In this document: positions 19,954-30,188 of the stretch, one piece after another | Layout of the letters: each line of letters starts with the position of its first letter | How positions within the stretch are numbered: position 1 is the stretch's first letter | From: Sideroxyarcus sp. | Lineage (GTDB): Bacteria > Pseudomonadota > Gammaproteobacteria > Burkholderiales > Gallionellaceae | DNA length: 60,304 bases | NCBI GenBank assembly: GCA_030652215.1 | Contig: JAUSBC010000082.1 | Span: forward strand, 1-60,304 | Direction: 5' to 3' | Position numbers and translations under genes: made by a program | Notes under the pieces: generated by a model | What the model saw: only the letters and a program-made list of their open reading frames with translations | Told to the model about the DNA's origin: nothing | Databases searched by the model: none

Positions 19954-20565
19954 ATGAGAATGATCAGGCAACTTTTTGCAGTGTTTGCATTGTTATGCGC
20001 GAGCTATGCGCAAGCCGGGGACGGCTACAAGGTGTTGAGCCAGCCGCAACCTGTAAGCAGCGGCAACAAGATTGAGGTGATCGAGTTCTTTTTTTATGAA
20101 TGCTCGCACTGCGATGACCTGCACGGCCCGTTGGCCCTGTGGGAAAAGAGCAAACCTGGTGATGTCGAACTTCAGATAGTGCCGGTCATTTTCCGTGAGT
20201 CGCTGGAACCCATGGCGCGCGCGTACTACGCGCTGGAATCCATGGGTGAGATCAAGCGGCTGCATCCTGCGTTCTTCAACGCGATGCACAGGATGGGTGT
20301 CGACCTGAGAGATGAAGCCAAGATCACCGCTTTCGTGGCGAAAAATGGCGTAGATCGGGCGAAGTTCAGCGCCGCCTATAACTCTTTCTCCATCCAAAGC
20401 AAGCTGAACCGTAGCAATCAACTGGTGACCGGCTTCAGGGTCATGGGCACACCGACCATCGCGGTCGATGGCAAGTACATCATCACCGGACTGCATCCGG
20501 AAGACACTATCCGTGCGCTGGACGAAGTGATCAGGATTGCCCGGAAGGAACGCAGCAAGCGCTAA
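19954..20565 (+). CDS. dsbA: Thiol:disulfide interchange protein DsbA
   Basis: Periplasmic oxidase that introduces disulfides into exported proteins. Residues 1-21 form a signal peptide (MRMIRQLFAVFALLCASYAQA). The thioredoxin-like domain carries the active site YECSHCDDL (Cys50 and Cys53) and the cis-Pro loop GTPTIAVDG. The dipeptide between the cysteines is Ser-His instead of the usual Pro-His, which could shift redox potential. A GAGGAGAAG site precedes the ATG. It overlaps the following SDR by one base (TAATG). DsbB is not in the window. Several small Cys-rich exported proteins near 5.6-9.5 kb are plausible clients. Confidence 0.9.
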   Translation: MRMIRQLFAVFALLCASYAQAGDGYKVLSQPQPVSSGNKIEVIEFFFYECSHCDDLHGPLALWEKSKPGDVELQIVPVIFRESLEPMARAYYALESMGEIKRLHPAFFNAMHRMGVDLRDEAKITAFVAKNGVDRAKFSAAYNSFSIQSKLNRSNQLVTGFRVMGTPTIAVDGKYIITGLHPEDTIRALDEVIRIARKERSKR

Positions 20566-21326
20566 TGAAAGTTGTCATTTCGGGCGCGTCGAGCGGCATC
20601 GGTCTTGCCCTCGCGCGCCTTTATCTTGAGCGCGGCGCCATCGTCGCCGCCTTTGCCCGTCGCCGCGACCTGTTGCAAGTTCTCGCGGCCGAATTTCCAG
20701 ACAGAGTTTTTTGTTACGCGCTGGACGTGCGCGATGCCGCTGCCATCCAGCAAGCTGCTGCTGACTTCATGGCGCGCGTCGGCGTGCCCGACATTGTCAT
20801 CGCCAATGCGGGTGTGAGCCGCGGCACGCTGACCGAATACGTTGAAGACGAGGAAGTGTTCCAGAATGTGATGGACATCAACGTGCTCGGCATGGTGAAA
20901 ACCTTCCAGCCGTTTCTGGTGCCCATGCGCGAAGCCAATCGCGGAACGCTGGTCGGCATCGCAAGCGTGGCCGGCTTTCGCGGCCTGCCCGGTTCGGGCG
21001 CGTATTCGTCGTCCAAAGCGGCTGCGATCACCTATCTGGAAAGTCTGCGCGTGGAGATGTACGGCAGTGGCGTGAAAGTGGTGACGCTGTGCCCCGGCTA
21101 TATCAAAACGCCGATGACCGACATCAACACCTACCCGATGCCGTTCATTCTGGATGCGAACGATGCGGCGAGACGCATGGCGCGCGTTATCAAGCGCGGT
21201 TCGGCGTTCGCCGTGGTGCCCTGGCAGATGGGGGTGGTGGGATGGGTGTTGAAGCGCTTGCCGCGTTGGCTGTACGACCGGCTGTTCGCCAAGGCGCCGC
21301 ACAAGGCGCGGGGAAATACAGAGTAG
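20565..21326 (+). CDS. Short-chain dehydrogenase/reductase
   Basis: The 253-residue Rossmann-fold enzyme has the cofactor motif SGASSGIG at the N-terminus, NAG in IANAGVSRG, catalytic Ser in GIASVAGF and YSSSK (Tyr-x3-Lys). Substrate unknown; SDRs of this kind use NAD(P)H on alcohols, ketones or lipids. A C-terminal hydrophobic segment (WQMGVVGWVLKRLPRWLYDRLF) may attach it to the membrane. Its ATG overlaps the dsbA stop codon (TAATG), indicating translational coupling. It is the last gene of the argS transcript and faces gatB across a strong hairpin. Confidence 0.9.
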   Translation: MKVVISGASSGIGLALARLYLERGAIVAAFARRRDLLQVLAAEFPDRVFCYALDVRDAAAIQQAAADFMARVGVPDIVIANAGVSRGTLTEYVEDEEVFQNVMDINVLGMVKTFQPFLVPMREANRGTLVGIASVAGFRGLPGSGAYSSSKAAAITYLESLRVEMYGSGVKVVTLCPGYIKTPMTDINTYPMPFILDANDAARRMARVIKRGSAFAVVPWQMGVVGWVLKRLPRWLYDRLFAKAPHKARGNTE

Positions 21327-21329
21327 TTT

Positions 21330-21390
21330 GGGAGCGCCGGCGTCTCGCCGGCTGTTTTTGCACTAATGCCGGCGAGACGCCGGCACTCCC
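21330..21390. terminator. Strong hairpin between convergent SDR and gatB (repeat-derived)
   Basis: Arms 21330-21352 and 21368-21390 are complementary over 23 bases with one mismatch (GGGAGCGCCGGCGTCTCGCC against GGCGAGACGCCGGCACTCCC), and the loop contains a T-run. The sequence resembles a widely dispersed proteobacterial palindrome. Its position between two converging genes makes it a likely bidirectional terminator. Confidence 0.75.
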
Positions 21391-21391
21391 A

Positions 21392-22906
21392 TCAACCTTC
21401 CAGCTTCTTCTTCAGAATATCGTTCAACTGCGCCGGGTTGGCCTTGCCCTTGCTGGCCTTCATGGCGAGGCCGACGAAGAAGCCGAACAGCTTGTCCTTG
21501 CCGCTGCGGTATTCCGCGACCTTGTCGGCATTGCCCGCGATGATCTCGTCCACCAGCGCTTCGATCGCGCCGGAATCCGAAACCTGCTTCAAACCCTTGG
21601 CTTCGATGATCGCATCCGCTTCGCCGCCCTCTGCCCACATGGTGCGGAACACTTCTTTCGCACCGGAGTTGGAGATTGTGCCGTCGGCGATGCGCGCCAG
21701 CATGCCGCCGAGTTGCTGCGCGGTGATCGGGCATTGCGTCATGTCCAGGCCGTCGCGGTTGAGTTGCGCGCTGACTTCGCCGATGATCCAGTTGGCGCAC
21801 AACTTGGCTTCAACCCCTCCCAGCCTCCCCTTGTCAGGGGAGGAGCGCACGGCTTCCTCCCCTGACAAGGGGAGGATTGAGGAGGGGTTTAGCGCTGTCT
21901 CAAAGAAGTCCGCCATTTCACGCGATGAAGTCAGGATGCTTGCGTCGTAAGCGGACAGGCCGAGATCATTCACATAGCGCGCCTGCTTGGCCTGTGGCAA
22001 TTCCGGCAAAGTACTGCGCACTTGTTCAATCCACTCGTTTGAAATCTCCAGCGGCAACAAATCTGGATCGGGGAAATAGCGGTAGTCGTGCGCATCTTCC
22101 TTGCTGCGCATGGCACGCGTTTCGCCGGTATCGGGATTGAACAGGATGGTGGCCTGATGCACCTTGCCGCCGTTTTCAATCGTGTCGATTTGCCATTGCA
22201 CTTCGTAGTCGATGGCCTGCTGCATGAACTTGAACGAGTTCAGATTCTTGATCTCGCGGCGCGTGCCCAGCGGCTGCCCGGGTTTGCGCACCGACACGTT
22301 CACGTCGCAGCGGAACGAACCTTCCTGCATGTTGCCGTCGCAGATGCCTATCCAGCGCACCAACGTGTGCAGTGCCTTGGCATAGGCCACGGCTTCGGCG
22401 GCTGAACTCATGTCCGGCTCAGACACAATCTCCAGCAGCGGAGTGCCGGCGCGGTTCAGGTCGATGCCGGTCACGCCCTGTGAATCGCCGTGTACCGACT
22501 TGCCGGCGTCTTCTTCCAGGTGTGCGCGCGTGATGCGCACCGTCTTTTCATAAGGTTTGGCATTGCCTGACAGCGGCTCGACCTGGATGGTCAGCGCGCC
22601 TTGTCCCACCACGGGCAGATCGAACTGGCTGATCTGGTAGCCCTTGGGCAGGTCGGGATAAAAATAATTCTTGCGCGCAAACACCGAGCGATTGGCGATG
22701 TGCGAACCGGTGGCCAGGCCGAACTTGATCGCGCGTTCAACCGCGCCCTTGTTCAGCACCGGCAGCACGCCGGGCAACGCGATGCTCACCGCGTCGGCCT
22801 GCGTGTTGGGTTCGGCACCGAATGCGGTCGAGGCACCGGAAAATATCTTGGTGCTGGTCGAGAGCTGGGTGTGAACTTCCAGCCCGATGACGATTTCCCA
22901 TTGCAT
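21392..22906 (-). CDS. gatB: Asp/Glu-tRNA amidotransferase subunit B with a palindromic-element insertion
   Basis: GatB binds misacylated Glu-tRNA(Gln) or Asp-tRNA(Asn) and performs the ATP-dependent activation step of GatCAB. The start [17 protein letters not shown] at 22906 is the family's classic opening and overlaps the upstream stop codon (TAATG). The cradle domain ([22 protein letters not shown]), helical domain and C-terminal YqeY-like tail ([16 protein letters not shown]...[16 protein letters not shown]) are all present. The 504 residues are about 26 more than usual. The excess is residues 340-365 ([20 protein letters not shown] and following), encoded by a palindrome shared with an intergenic site at 50551. 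The frame is kept, so the protein is probably functional. Confidence 0.95.
   Translation of the reverse strand: MQWEIVIGLEVHTQLSTSTKIFSGASTAFGAEPNTQADAVSIALPGVLPVLNKGAVERAIKFGLATGSHIANRSVFARKNYFYPDLPKGYQISQFDLPVVGQGALTIQVEPLSGNAKPYEKTVRITRAHLEEDAGKSVHGDSQGVTGIDLNRAGTPLLEIVSEPDMSSAAEAVAYAKALHTLVRWIGICDGNMQEGSFRCDVNVSVRKPGQPLGTRREIKNLNSFKFMQQAIDYEVQWQIDTIENGGKVHQATILFNPDTGETRAMRSKEDAHDYRYFPDPDLLPLEISNEWIEQVRSTLPELPQAKQARYVNDLGLSAYDASILTSSREMADFFETALNPSSILPLSGEEAVRSSPDKGRLGGVEAKLCANWIIGEVSAQLNRDGLDMTQCPITAQQLGGMLARIADGTISNSGAKEVFRTMWAEGGEADAIIEAKGLKQVSDSGAIEALVDEIIAGNADKVAEYRSGKDKLFGFFVGLAMKASKGKANPAQLNDILKKKLEG
21812..21889. repeat. 78-bp palindromic element inserted in frame in gatB
   Basis: Outer arms AACCCCTCC (21812-21820) and GGAGGGGTT (21881-21889); inner arms CCTCCCCTTGTCAGGGGAGG at 21824-21843 and its exact complement at 21856-21875. 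The unit is 78 bases, exactly 26 codons, with no stop codon in the gatB frame. The same architecture and arm sequence recur between genes at 50551-50625. This is the layout of a mobile palindromic repeat tolerated inside a coding sequence. Confidence 0.88.
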
Positions 22907-23715
22907 TACTTTTTGCTCCGTGCTTTCGCTTTGACGGTGGACGGCAGCGCGGCGTTTACGCCGTTCCAGAACGCAATGCGTGCCTCGATGGCGTCGCGTC
23001 CGGCTTGCGATGCAGCGCGCAGTTTGGTGTCGCTGCCCTTGCACAGGTGGCTCAGCAACTTGAGCGAGAGCGGGCCGTGCAGTTCGTCATCGAGGTGGAT
23101 GTGGCGTTCGAGGTAGTAGTAGAACAGCGGTGCTTTGCGCTTGCTGATGTTCATGTCGGCCAGCAGGGCGCGGAACATGCCGGGAATGACCTGTTCGCGA
23201 CCCAGCGCGAAAGCGGCCGCCACGATATGCGTCTTCTCCGTGCCGATGAAACCGAACGTCGTCTGCATGAACTGGCGCGCGGGCTCGGGGATCTTGGCGA
23301 TCTTCAGCGCCTTCTCGATGCCGTTGCGCTGCACAGACTTGAGGAAGGCTTTCACGGGTGCCGTGTCGGCACCCACTTCTTCCATCGCGCCGATGTACAG
23401 GTCGAAATGGCTGATGAAGGTGGGGTTGCCCTTGGCATCCGGCAAGCCGTCGTCGGTCTCTTCGCCGACCACGATTTCGTTGATGAAGCGCTGTGCCGAA
23501 GTGACGGCGGCATCGCCGGTGGGCATCCAGGGCATGGCGGTCGGAGCCATGTCGCGCTGCAGGTACTTGAGCAGCGACATGAAGTCCCATACCGAGTAGA
23601 CGTGGTGTTCCATGAAAGTGTGCAGGTCGTCGATGTTGCGCACCGCGCCATACACGGGATTACGGTCGAGCTGTCTCTTGAGTGCGGGAACGCCGGTGAA
23701 CTTGGTGATTTTCAT
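22906..23715 (-). CDS. DUF3050 protein (haem-oxygenase-like fold)
   Basis: The 269-residue start ([20 protein letters not shown]) follows a GAGGT site. The sequence carries the DUF3050 pattern: [20 protein letters not shown], then [28 protein letters not shown], and a histidine/glutamate-rich C-terminal part ([19 protein letters not shown]). The family is predicted to adopt the helical haem-oxygenase/TenA fold with conserved His/Glu residues that could bind metal; no function is established. It lies between gatA (7 bases upstream) and gatB (one-base overlap, TAATG), so it is translated as part of the amidotransferase operon, an unusual place. The basic tail (KAKARSKK) is low-complexity. Confidence 0.85.
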   Translation of the reverse strand: MKITKFTGVPALKRQLDRNPVYGAVRNIDDLHTFMEHHVYSVWDFMSLLKYLQRDMAPTAMPWMPTGDAAVTSAQRFINEIVVGEETDDGLPDAKGNPTFISHFDLYIGAMEEVGADTAPVKAFLKSVQRNGIEKALKIAKIPEPARQFMQTTFGFIGTEKTHIVAAAFALGREQVIPGMFRALLADMNISKRKAPLFYYYLERHIHLDDELHGPLSLKLLSHLCKGSDTKLRAASQAGRDAIEARIAFWNGVNAALPSTVKAKARSKK

Positions 23716-23722
23716 AGTTACC

Positions 23723-25174
23723 TCAGAGTTGTGGCGCGCGGCTGTGCCAGTCGGTTGCCTGTTGGAATTGGTGGGCGACGTTGAGCATGCGCGCTTCGTC
23801 GAAATAGTTGCCGATGATCTGCAGCCCAACCGGCATGTCGTTCGCGCCGAAGCCGCAGGGGATTGACATGCCGGGCAGGCCGGCCAGGTTGACCGCGATG
23901 GTGTAAATGTCGGACAAATACATCTGCACCGGATCGTCGCCTTTTTCGCCCAGCTTGAACGCGGTGGAAGGCGAAGTCGGCCCCATGATCACGTCGCATT
24001 GCTTGTACGCTTCGGTGAAGTCCTGCGCGATCAGGCGGCGGATCTTTTGCGCCTGCAGATAATAGGCGTCGTAGTAGCCGTGGCTTAGCACGTAGGTGCC
24101 TATCATGATGCGGCGCTTCACTTCCGCGCCGAAACCCTGCGCGCGGCTCTTTTCGTACATGTCGGCGAGGTCGGTGTAGTCCGGTGCGCGGTAGCCGTAG
24201 CGCACGCCGTCGAAGCGCGACAGGTTGCTCGACGCTTCCGCCGGGGCCAGCACGTAATACACCGGTACGGACAGTTTGGAGTTCGGGAGGCTGATGTCGA
24301 CGACGGTCGCGCCCAGTTTCTTGTATTCCCCAATGGCGGCGTCGATCGCCTTGGCCACGTCGCTGCCCATGCCGTCGGCGAAGAATTCCTTGGGCAGGCC
24401 GATGCGCAGGCCGGTCAGCGGCTTGTTCAAGTCGCGTGTGTAGTCTTCCTTGTCGCGCTGCAGCGAAGTCGAATCGCGTTCATCGAAGCCGGCCATGGTG
24501 TTGAGCAGCAGCGCGAGGTCTTCCGCATTGCGTCCCATCGGCCCGGCCTGATCGAGACTGGAAGCGAAAGCAATCATGCCGTAGCGCGACACCACGCCGT
24601 AAGTCGGTTTCAGGCCCGAAATACCGCATAGCGCGGCAGGTTGGCGGATAGAGCCGCCGGTATCTGTGCCGGTTGCCGCCGCGCACAAACGCGCCGCCAC
24701 GGCCGCCGCCGTGCCGCCGGAGGAACCGCCGGGTACGCGTGCGGTGTCCCACGGGTTTTTCACCGGACCGTAATGCGAGGTCTCGTTCGACGAACCCATG
24801 GCGAACTCGTCCATGTTGGTTTTGCCGAGGTTGATTGCGCCTGCCTTGTTGAATTGCGAGATGACATGCGCATCGTAGGGGGAAACGAAGTTGTGCAGCA
24901 TCTTCGAGCCGCAGGTGGTGAGCCAGCCCTGGGCGCAGAAAATATCCTTCTGCGCGATAGGGATGCCGGTCAGCGCTTCGGCCGAACCCGCAGCCAGGCG
25001 TTCATCCGCAGCCCGCGCCTGTTCCAGCGAGGTTTCCGGCCGGAGCGTGATAAAGGCGTTGAGTGTGGGGTTTAGCTGAGCGATGCGCTCAAGATAGGTT
25101 TGCGTCAGTTCGACGCTGGAAATCTTCTTGGCGCGCAGGGCCGCGCCCATTTGTGTGAGGCTGGAATGGATCAT
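23723..25174 (-). CDS. gatA: Asp/Glu-tRNA amidotransferase subunit A
   Basis: Glutaminase subunit of GatCAB; releases ammonia from glutamine or asparagine and channels it to GatB. At 483 residues it has the normal length. The amidase signature supplies the Ser-cisSer-Lys triad: Lys76 in [10 protein letters not shown], Ser151 in [15 protein letters not shown] and Ser175 in [13 protein letters not shown]. The start codon is five bases after the gatC stop. The operon order on the minus strand is gatC, gatA, DUF3050, gatB. Presence of the complex suggests that tRNA-Asn and/or tRNA-Gln are charged indirectly in this organism. Confidence 0.97.
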   Translation of the reverse strand: MIHSSLTQMGAALRAKKISSVELTQTYLERIAQLNPTLNAFITLRPETSLEQARAADERLAAGSAEALTGIPIAQKDIFCAQGWLTTCGSKMLHNFVSPYDAHVISQFNKAGAINLGKTNMDEFAMGSSNETSHYGPVKNPWDTARVPGGSSGGTAAAVAARLCAAATGTDTGGSIRQPAALCGISGLKPTYGVVSRYGMIAFASSLDQAGPMGRNAEDLALLLNTMAGFDERDSTSLQRDKEDYTRDLNKPLTGLRIGLPKEFFADGMGSDVAKAIDAAIGEYKKLGATVVDISLPNSKLSVPVYYVLAPAEASSNLSRFDGVRYGYRAPDYTDLADMYEKSRAQGFGAEVKRRIMIGTYVLSHGYYDAYYLQAQKIRRLIAQDFTEAYKQCDVIMGPTSPSTAFKLGEKGDDPVQMYLSDIYTIAVNLAGLPGMSIPCGFGANDMPVGLQIIGNYFDEARMLNVAHQFQQATDWHSRAPQL

Positions 25175-25179
25175 GGCGC

Positions 25180-25467
25180 TTACTCGATGACCTGTGGAAC
25201 CAGATACAAACCGTTTTCCACTTGCGGCGCAACGGCCTGGAAGGCTTCTCTCTGGTTGGATTCGGTGACTTTGTCCTCGCGCAGGCGCTGCGCTACATCC
25301 TGCGCGTGGGACATGGGTTCTATGCCTTTGGTATCGACTGCCTGCATTTCGGCGATGAGGCCGAAAATGTTGGACAGCTGGGCTTGGGCGGCTTGGAGTT
25401 CCTGGTCGTTCATCGCCAGCCGTGCAAGGCGGGCGACTTTTTCGACATCGGCTAAACTTAGGGGCAT
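25180..25467 (-). CDS. gatC: Asp/Glu-tRNA amidotransferase subunit C
   Basis: A 95-residue helper subunit that wraps the GatA-GatB interface. The typical features are the opening [17 protein letters not shown], the middle [19 protein letters not shown] and the closing [13 protein letters not shown]. No clear ribosome binding site is visible before the ATG, so the transcript may have a short leader. It is the first gene of the operon and is transcribed away from mreB across an 89-base shared promoter region. Confidence 0.94.
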   Translation of the reverse strand: MPLSLADVEKVARLARLAMNDQELQAAQAQLSNIFGLIAEMQAVDTKGIEPMSHAQDVAQRLREDKVTESNQREAFQAVAPQVENGLYLVPQVIE

Positions 25468-25483
25468 AAACTGGTTTAAATCT

Positions 25484-25512
25484 TTATCAAATCAGGCGCG
25501 ATAGGGTATCAT
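25484..25512 (+). promoter_or_regulatory. Candidate promoter of the mreB operon
   Basis: TTATCA (25484-25489), a 17-base spacer and TATCAT (25507-25512) fit a sigma-70 promoter with four and five consensus matches. It lies 45 bases before the mreB ATG in the gatC-mreB divergent gap. Confidence 0.4.
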
Positions 25513-25514
25513 AA

Positions 25515-26600
<1,086 letters not shown>

Positions 26601-26615
26601 TCATACGGCAGTACC

Positions 26616-27533
26616 TTGGACGACACCCGTACCCTTCGATTTTTTAATCGCGGCCCGAGCCCGGTCGCGCGACTGGTCTTCTTCTGCGCGCTCTCGCTGC
26701 TGTTGCTGTTCGTTGATGCGCGCTACCAGTACCTGGAGTCCACGCGCAACGTCCTTGCGGTGATCATCTATCCTTTCCAGCGTCTGACCGCTCTACCCGG
26801 CGAAGTGGTGGGGAGCATCTCCGTTTATTTCGAGACGCAAAGCAGATTGCAGGAGGAGAACGCACAACTGCGCCAGCAACACGACGCGGATGCGGCGCAG
26901 CTGGCACAGTTGGCCGCAATCCAGTCTGAAAACACGCAGTTGCGCATCCTGCAGGAACTAAAAGAACGGGTCGACTATCCGATGCAGACGGCGGAGATCG
27001 TCTATGTCGAACGCGATATCTTCAAGCGCAAACTGATCATCAACAAGGGATCGCAGGCCAACGTCGTGGCGGGGCAGGTGGTGGTGGACGACTTCGGAGT
27101 GGTGGGGCAGGTCACGCGCGTCTACCCCTGGTTGTCCGAAGTCACGCTGGTCACCGACAAAGATCACGCGGTGCCGATACAGTTTTTGCGCAACGGTTTG
27201 CGCGCAGTGGTATTCGGCTCCGGCGACATCGGCGAAATGGCCCTGCGCTACATGTCGGTGAGCTCGGATATCGAAGTCGGCGACGTGCTGGTTACTTCCG
27301 GCATCGACGGTACATATCCGCCCAACCTGCCGGTGGCCAAAGTCGTCAAGATAGAACGCGATCCGGCTTATCCGTTTGCGCGCATCACCTGTGCGCCGCT
27401 GGCCGGCGTCGACCGTCACCGCGCGTTGCTGATCGTGTCCGGCCTGCCCAAACTGCCGGAACGGCCGGAGACGGTTGAGACGAAGGACGAACCCGAGCGC
27501 GCGAAGAAGCGGCTCAACCGGAGAAAGCAGTGA
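26616..27533 (+). CDS. mreC: Rod-shape-determining protein MreC
   Basis: Periplasmic scaffold that links MreB filaments to penicillin-binding protein 2. The 305-residue frame begins with TTG at 26616, 15 bases after mreB; no ATG is better placed. One N-terminal membrane span (VARLVFFCALSLLLLFVDA) is followed by a coiled coil (SRLQEENAQLRQQHDADAA) and the two-beta-barrel MreC domain (VAGQVVVDDFGVVGQVTRV, TDKDHAVPIQFLRNG). The C-terminal tail is charged and low-complexity. It overlaps mreD by four bases (GTGA). Confidence 0.96.
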   Translation: MDDTRTLRFFNRGPSPVARLVFFCALSLLLLFVDARYQYLESTRNVLAVIIYPFQRLTALPGEVVGSISVYFETQSRLQEENAQLRQQHDADAAQLAQLAAIQSENTQLRILQELKERVDYPMQTAEIVYVERDIFKRKLIINKGSQANVVAGQVVVDDFGVVGQVTRVYPWLSEVTLVTDKDHAVPIQFLRNGLRAVVFGSGDIGEMALRYMSVSSDIEVGDVLVTSGIDGTYPPNLPVAKVVKIERDPAYPFARITCAPLAGVDRHRALLIVSGLPKLPERPETVETKDEPERAKKRLNRRKQ

Positions 27534-28051
27534 TCGCCAATAACGGACCCAGGGATCAGGAGTTTCTGCTGCCCGCAAACACGGGCTTCATCGTATTCAG
27601 CCTGTTTGTGGCGGTGATGCTCAACTGGCTGCCCTGGCACGGCTGGGCGCTGGTGCTGCGCCCCGATTTTGTGGCCCTGGTGCTGCTCTACTGGTGCACG
27701 CACAAACCGCACCGCATCGGCATCGGCATCGCTTGGGTGGTCGGCATTTTCGCCGATGTGGCGGATGCCAGTCTGTTCGGCCAGCATGCGCTGGCCTATA
27801 CGGTGCTGGCCTTCGGCGGCATCGTGCTGCACCGCCGCGTGCAGATGTTCGAGCTGCGCCAGCAGGCCCTGCACGTACTTCCGCTGCTGCTGCTTAGCTA
27901 CGCCGCCTACGCCGTCGTGCACTGGCAGGTGCGCGGCTATATTGCGTGGGAGTACTTTCTCGGTGCCGTAGTATCGGCGCTGCTATGGGTCCCGATGACC
28001 CTGTTGCTGCAAGCCATGCGCCGTCCGCGCCACGACCCGAACGAACTCTAA
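27530..28051 (+). CDS. mreD: Rod-shape-determining membrane protein MreD
   Basis: The 173-residue integral membrane protein starts with GTG, overlapping the mreC stop codon. About five membrane spans are visible, including FIVFSLFVAVMLNWLPWHG and FVALVLLYWCTHKPHRIGIG, which match the family pattern. It completes the MreBCD complex that positions the elongasome. It is separated from mrdA by a 236-base gap that holds copy 2 of the 123-bp repeat, although these genes are normally nearly contiguous. Confidence 0.93.
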   Translation: MIANNGPRDQEFLLPANTGFIVFSLFVAVMLNWLPWHGWALVLRPDFVALVLLYWCTHKPHRIGIGIAWVVGIFADVADASLFGQHALAYTVLAFGGIVLHRRVQMFELRQQALHVLPLLLLSYAAYAVVHWQVRGYIAWEYFLGAVVSALLWVPMTLLLQAMRRPRHDPNEL

Positions 28052-28137
28052 TCCTGGATACCGCAATTGACCGCTCCCATGATCACGCAAGCAAGTAAAC
28101 AAAAAGGGACTTCGCGCTTCATCCCCGCTTGTCTGCA

Positions 28138-28260
28138 GGGTGAGTCGCTACGAGGCGGATTGCACGTCCCTCGCAGCGCATGGCGGCGTTGCTCCTCCTT
28201 GGAATGGAACAACCATTCCTCGTCGTCGCGCCTTGCCCTGCACTGCGATGAACGCGCACT
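28138..28260 (+). repeat. About 123-bp dispersed intergenic repeat, copy 2
   Basis: Matches 10746-10868 in opposite orientation with about 88% identity by eye. The internal hairpin GGAATGG-N5-CCATTCC is intact in both copies while the loop bases differ (AACAA here, ACCGA there). It lies between mreD and mrdA, ending 28 bases before the mrdA start. Confidence 0.82.
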
Positions 28261-28287
28261 CCACCTCGTTCAATCACGGTATCCAGG

Positions 28288-30186
28288 ATGAACCGTTACG
28301 TCGAGCTGAAGAACCATCAGCGCGAAATCTATTATTTCCGTCTGCGATTGGTGTTGTGCCTCGGCTTTGTCGCGGTGATGATGTTTATCCTGCTGCTGCG
28401 TTTCGTCTACCTGCAGGTCGTACGCCACGACTACTTCCACACGCTGGCGGAAAGCAACCGTATCTACGTCGTGCCCATCGTGCCGAATCGCGGCCTGATC
28501 CTGGACCGCAACGGCGTGGTGATGGCACAGAACTATTCCGGCTACACGCTGGAGATCGCGCCCTCCAAGGTGAAGGATATGGACGCGCTGATTGCCGAAT
28601 TGGCCACGCTGGTCGACATTACTCCCCGGGACATCAAGCGCTTCAAGAAGCTGCTGACCGAGCGCCAGACGCTGGGGACGATGCCGATACGCAGCCAGTT
28701 GAGCGACGAGGAAGTGGCGCGTGTTTCGGCGCAGCAATTTCGTTTTCCGGGCGTGGAAATCAAGGCTCGCCTGTTTCGCGAGTATCCCTACACCGACGTG
28801 ACGTCGCATTTGATCGGCTATGTGGGGCGCATTAACCAGAAGGACATCGACCAGTTGGCGGAACGCGAAGACGCCTCCAATTATCTGGGCTCCGACTACA
28901 TCGGCAAAACCGGTGTCGAACAGAGTTATGAAGAAGTGCTGCACGGCACGACCGGCTTCGAACAGGTGGAAGTGGATGCCGGCGGACGCGCGGTGCGCGT
29001 GTTGTCGCGCACCGCGCCGCAATCCGGCAGCAACCTGATGCTGACGCTGGATGCAAAGTTGCAGGAAGTGGCGGAGCAGGCGTTCGGCGACTATCGCGGC
29101 GCGCTGGTCGCCATCGACCCCACCAGCGGCGAAGTGCTGGCCTTCATCAGCAAACCCGGCTATGACCCGGGCCTGTTCATCGACGGCATCGACACCGAGA
29201 CCTGGGACGAGTTGAATGGCTCGCTCGACACGCCGCTCAACAACCGAGCGTTGCGCGGACAGTATCCACCCGGTTCCACCATCAAACCGTTCCTGGCGCT
29301 GGCGGGGCTGCACTACGGCACCCGCTCGCCAGCGCGCACCATCAGTGACCCCGGCTACTTTATGTTGCCCGGCAGCCGCCACCAGTACCGCGACTGGAAA
29401 TCCGGCGGGCACGGCAGCGTGGACCTGTTCAAGTCTATCGTCGTCTCCTGCGACACCTATTACTACGGCTTGGCGACCGAGATGGGCATCGACAACATGC
29501 ACAGTTATCTGTCGCGTTTTGGTTTCGGGAAAAAAACGGGCCTGGACATGGATGGCGAATCCAGCGGCCTGCTGCCCTCGACCGAATGGAAAGCGAAACG
29601 CTATAAGCAGATATGGTATCCGGGCGACACGGTCTCGGCTGGAATCGGCCAGGGCTACAATCTGGTCACGCCGCTGCAACTGGCATTCGCCACGGCCATC
29701 CTGGCCAACGACGGCGTGGCATTTCAGCCGCACCTGGTCAAGGAAGTGCGCCGCGCGAACGGCGAGGCGGTGCAAACCGAGCGCAAACAGTTATTCGACA
29801 TGCAGATCCCGCCCGACCACATGAAGTTGGTGAAGAGCGCCATGGAAGCGGTCACCAAACCCGGCGGCACGGCGGTGGGTGCAAACTACGGCGTGCAGTA
29901 CCACGTGGCGGGCAAGACCGGCACGGCGCAGGTGATCGCCATGAAGCAGGGCGAAAAATACGACGAAAGCAAAGTCTCCGAATACAACCGCGACCATGCC
30001 TGGTTCATCGCCTTTGCGCCGGCAGACAAACCGCGCATTGCGCTGGCGGTGCTGGCGGAAAACGGCGGCCACGGCGGTTCCACCGCCGCACCCATCGCGC
30101 GCAAGGTGCTGGATTATTACTTGCTCGGCAAAATACCGCAGCCCCTGCAAAAGGTGTCGGAAAAGGCCGGAGCGGAAAGCGACTAG
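28288..30186 (+). CDS. mrdA: Penicillin-binding protein 2 (elongasome transpeptidase)
   Basis: Class B PBP that cross-links peptidoglycan during elongation. The 632-residue protein has an N-terminal membrane anchor (LVLCLGFVAVMMFILLLRFV), a non-catalytic pedestal (RGLILDRNGVVMAQNYSGYT) and the transpeptidase domain with Ser330-Thr-Ile-Lys333 (YPPGSTIKPF), the second motif SCD in VSCDTYYYGLA, and KTG in VAGKTGTAQV. rodA follows two bases after its stop codon. A 123-bp repeat lies just upstream. Expected inner-membrane partners are RodA, MreC and MreD from the same block. Confidence 0.98.
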   Translation: MNRYVELKNHQREIYYFRLRLVLCLGFVAVMMFILLLRFVYLQVVRHDYFHTLAESNRIYVVPIVPNRGLILDRNGVVMAQNYSGYTLEIAPSKVKDMDALIAELATLVDITPRDIKRFKKLLTERQTLGTMPIRSQLSDEEVARVSAQQFRFPGVEIKARLFREYPYTDVTSHLIGYVGRINQKDIDQLAEREDASNYLGSDYIGKTGVEQSYEEVLHGTTGFEQVEVDAGGRAVRVLSRTAPQSGSNLMLTLDAKLQEVAEQAFGDYRGALVAIDPTSGEVLAFISKPGYDPGLFIDGIDTETWDELNGSLDTPLNNRALRGQYPPGSTIKPFLALAGLHYGTRSPARTISDPGYFMLPGSRHQYRDWKSGGHGSVDLFKSIVVSCDTYYYGLATEMGIDNMHSYLSRFGFGKKTGLDMDGESSGLLPSTEWKAKRYKQIWYPGDTVSAGIGQGYNLVTPLQLAFATAILANDGVAFQPHLVKEVRRANGEAVQTERKQLFDMQIPPDHMKLVKSAMEAVTKPGGTAVGANYGVQYHVAGKTGTAQVIAMKQGEKYDESKVSEYNRDHAWFIAFAPADKPRIALAVLAENGGHGGSTAAPIARKVLDYYLLGKIPQPLQKVSEKAGAESD

Positions 30187-30188
30187 AA

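Noticed and set aside
28270..29775. Long antisense reading frame opposite mrdA (501 codons)
   Set aside because: mrdA carries all penicillin-binding protein motifs. The antisense frame has none and no ribosome binding site.
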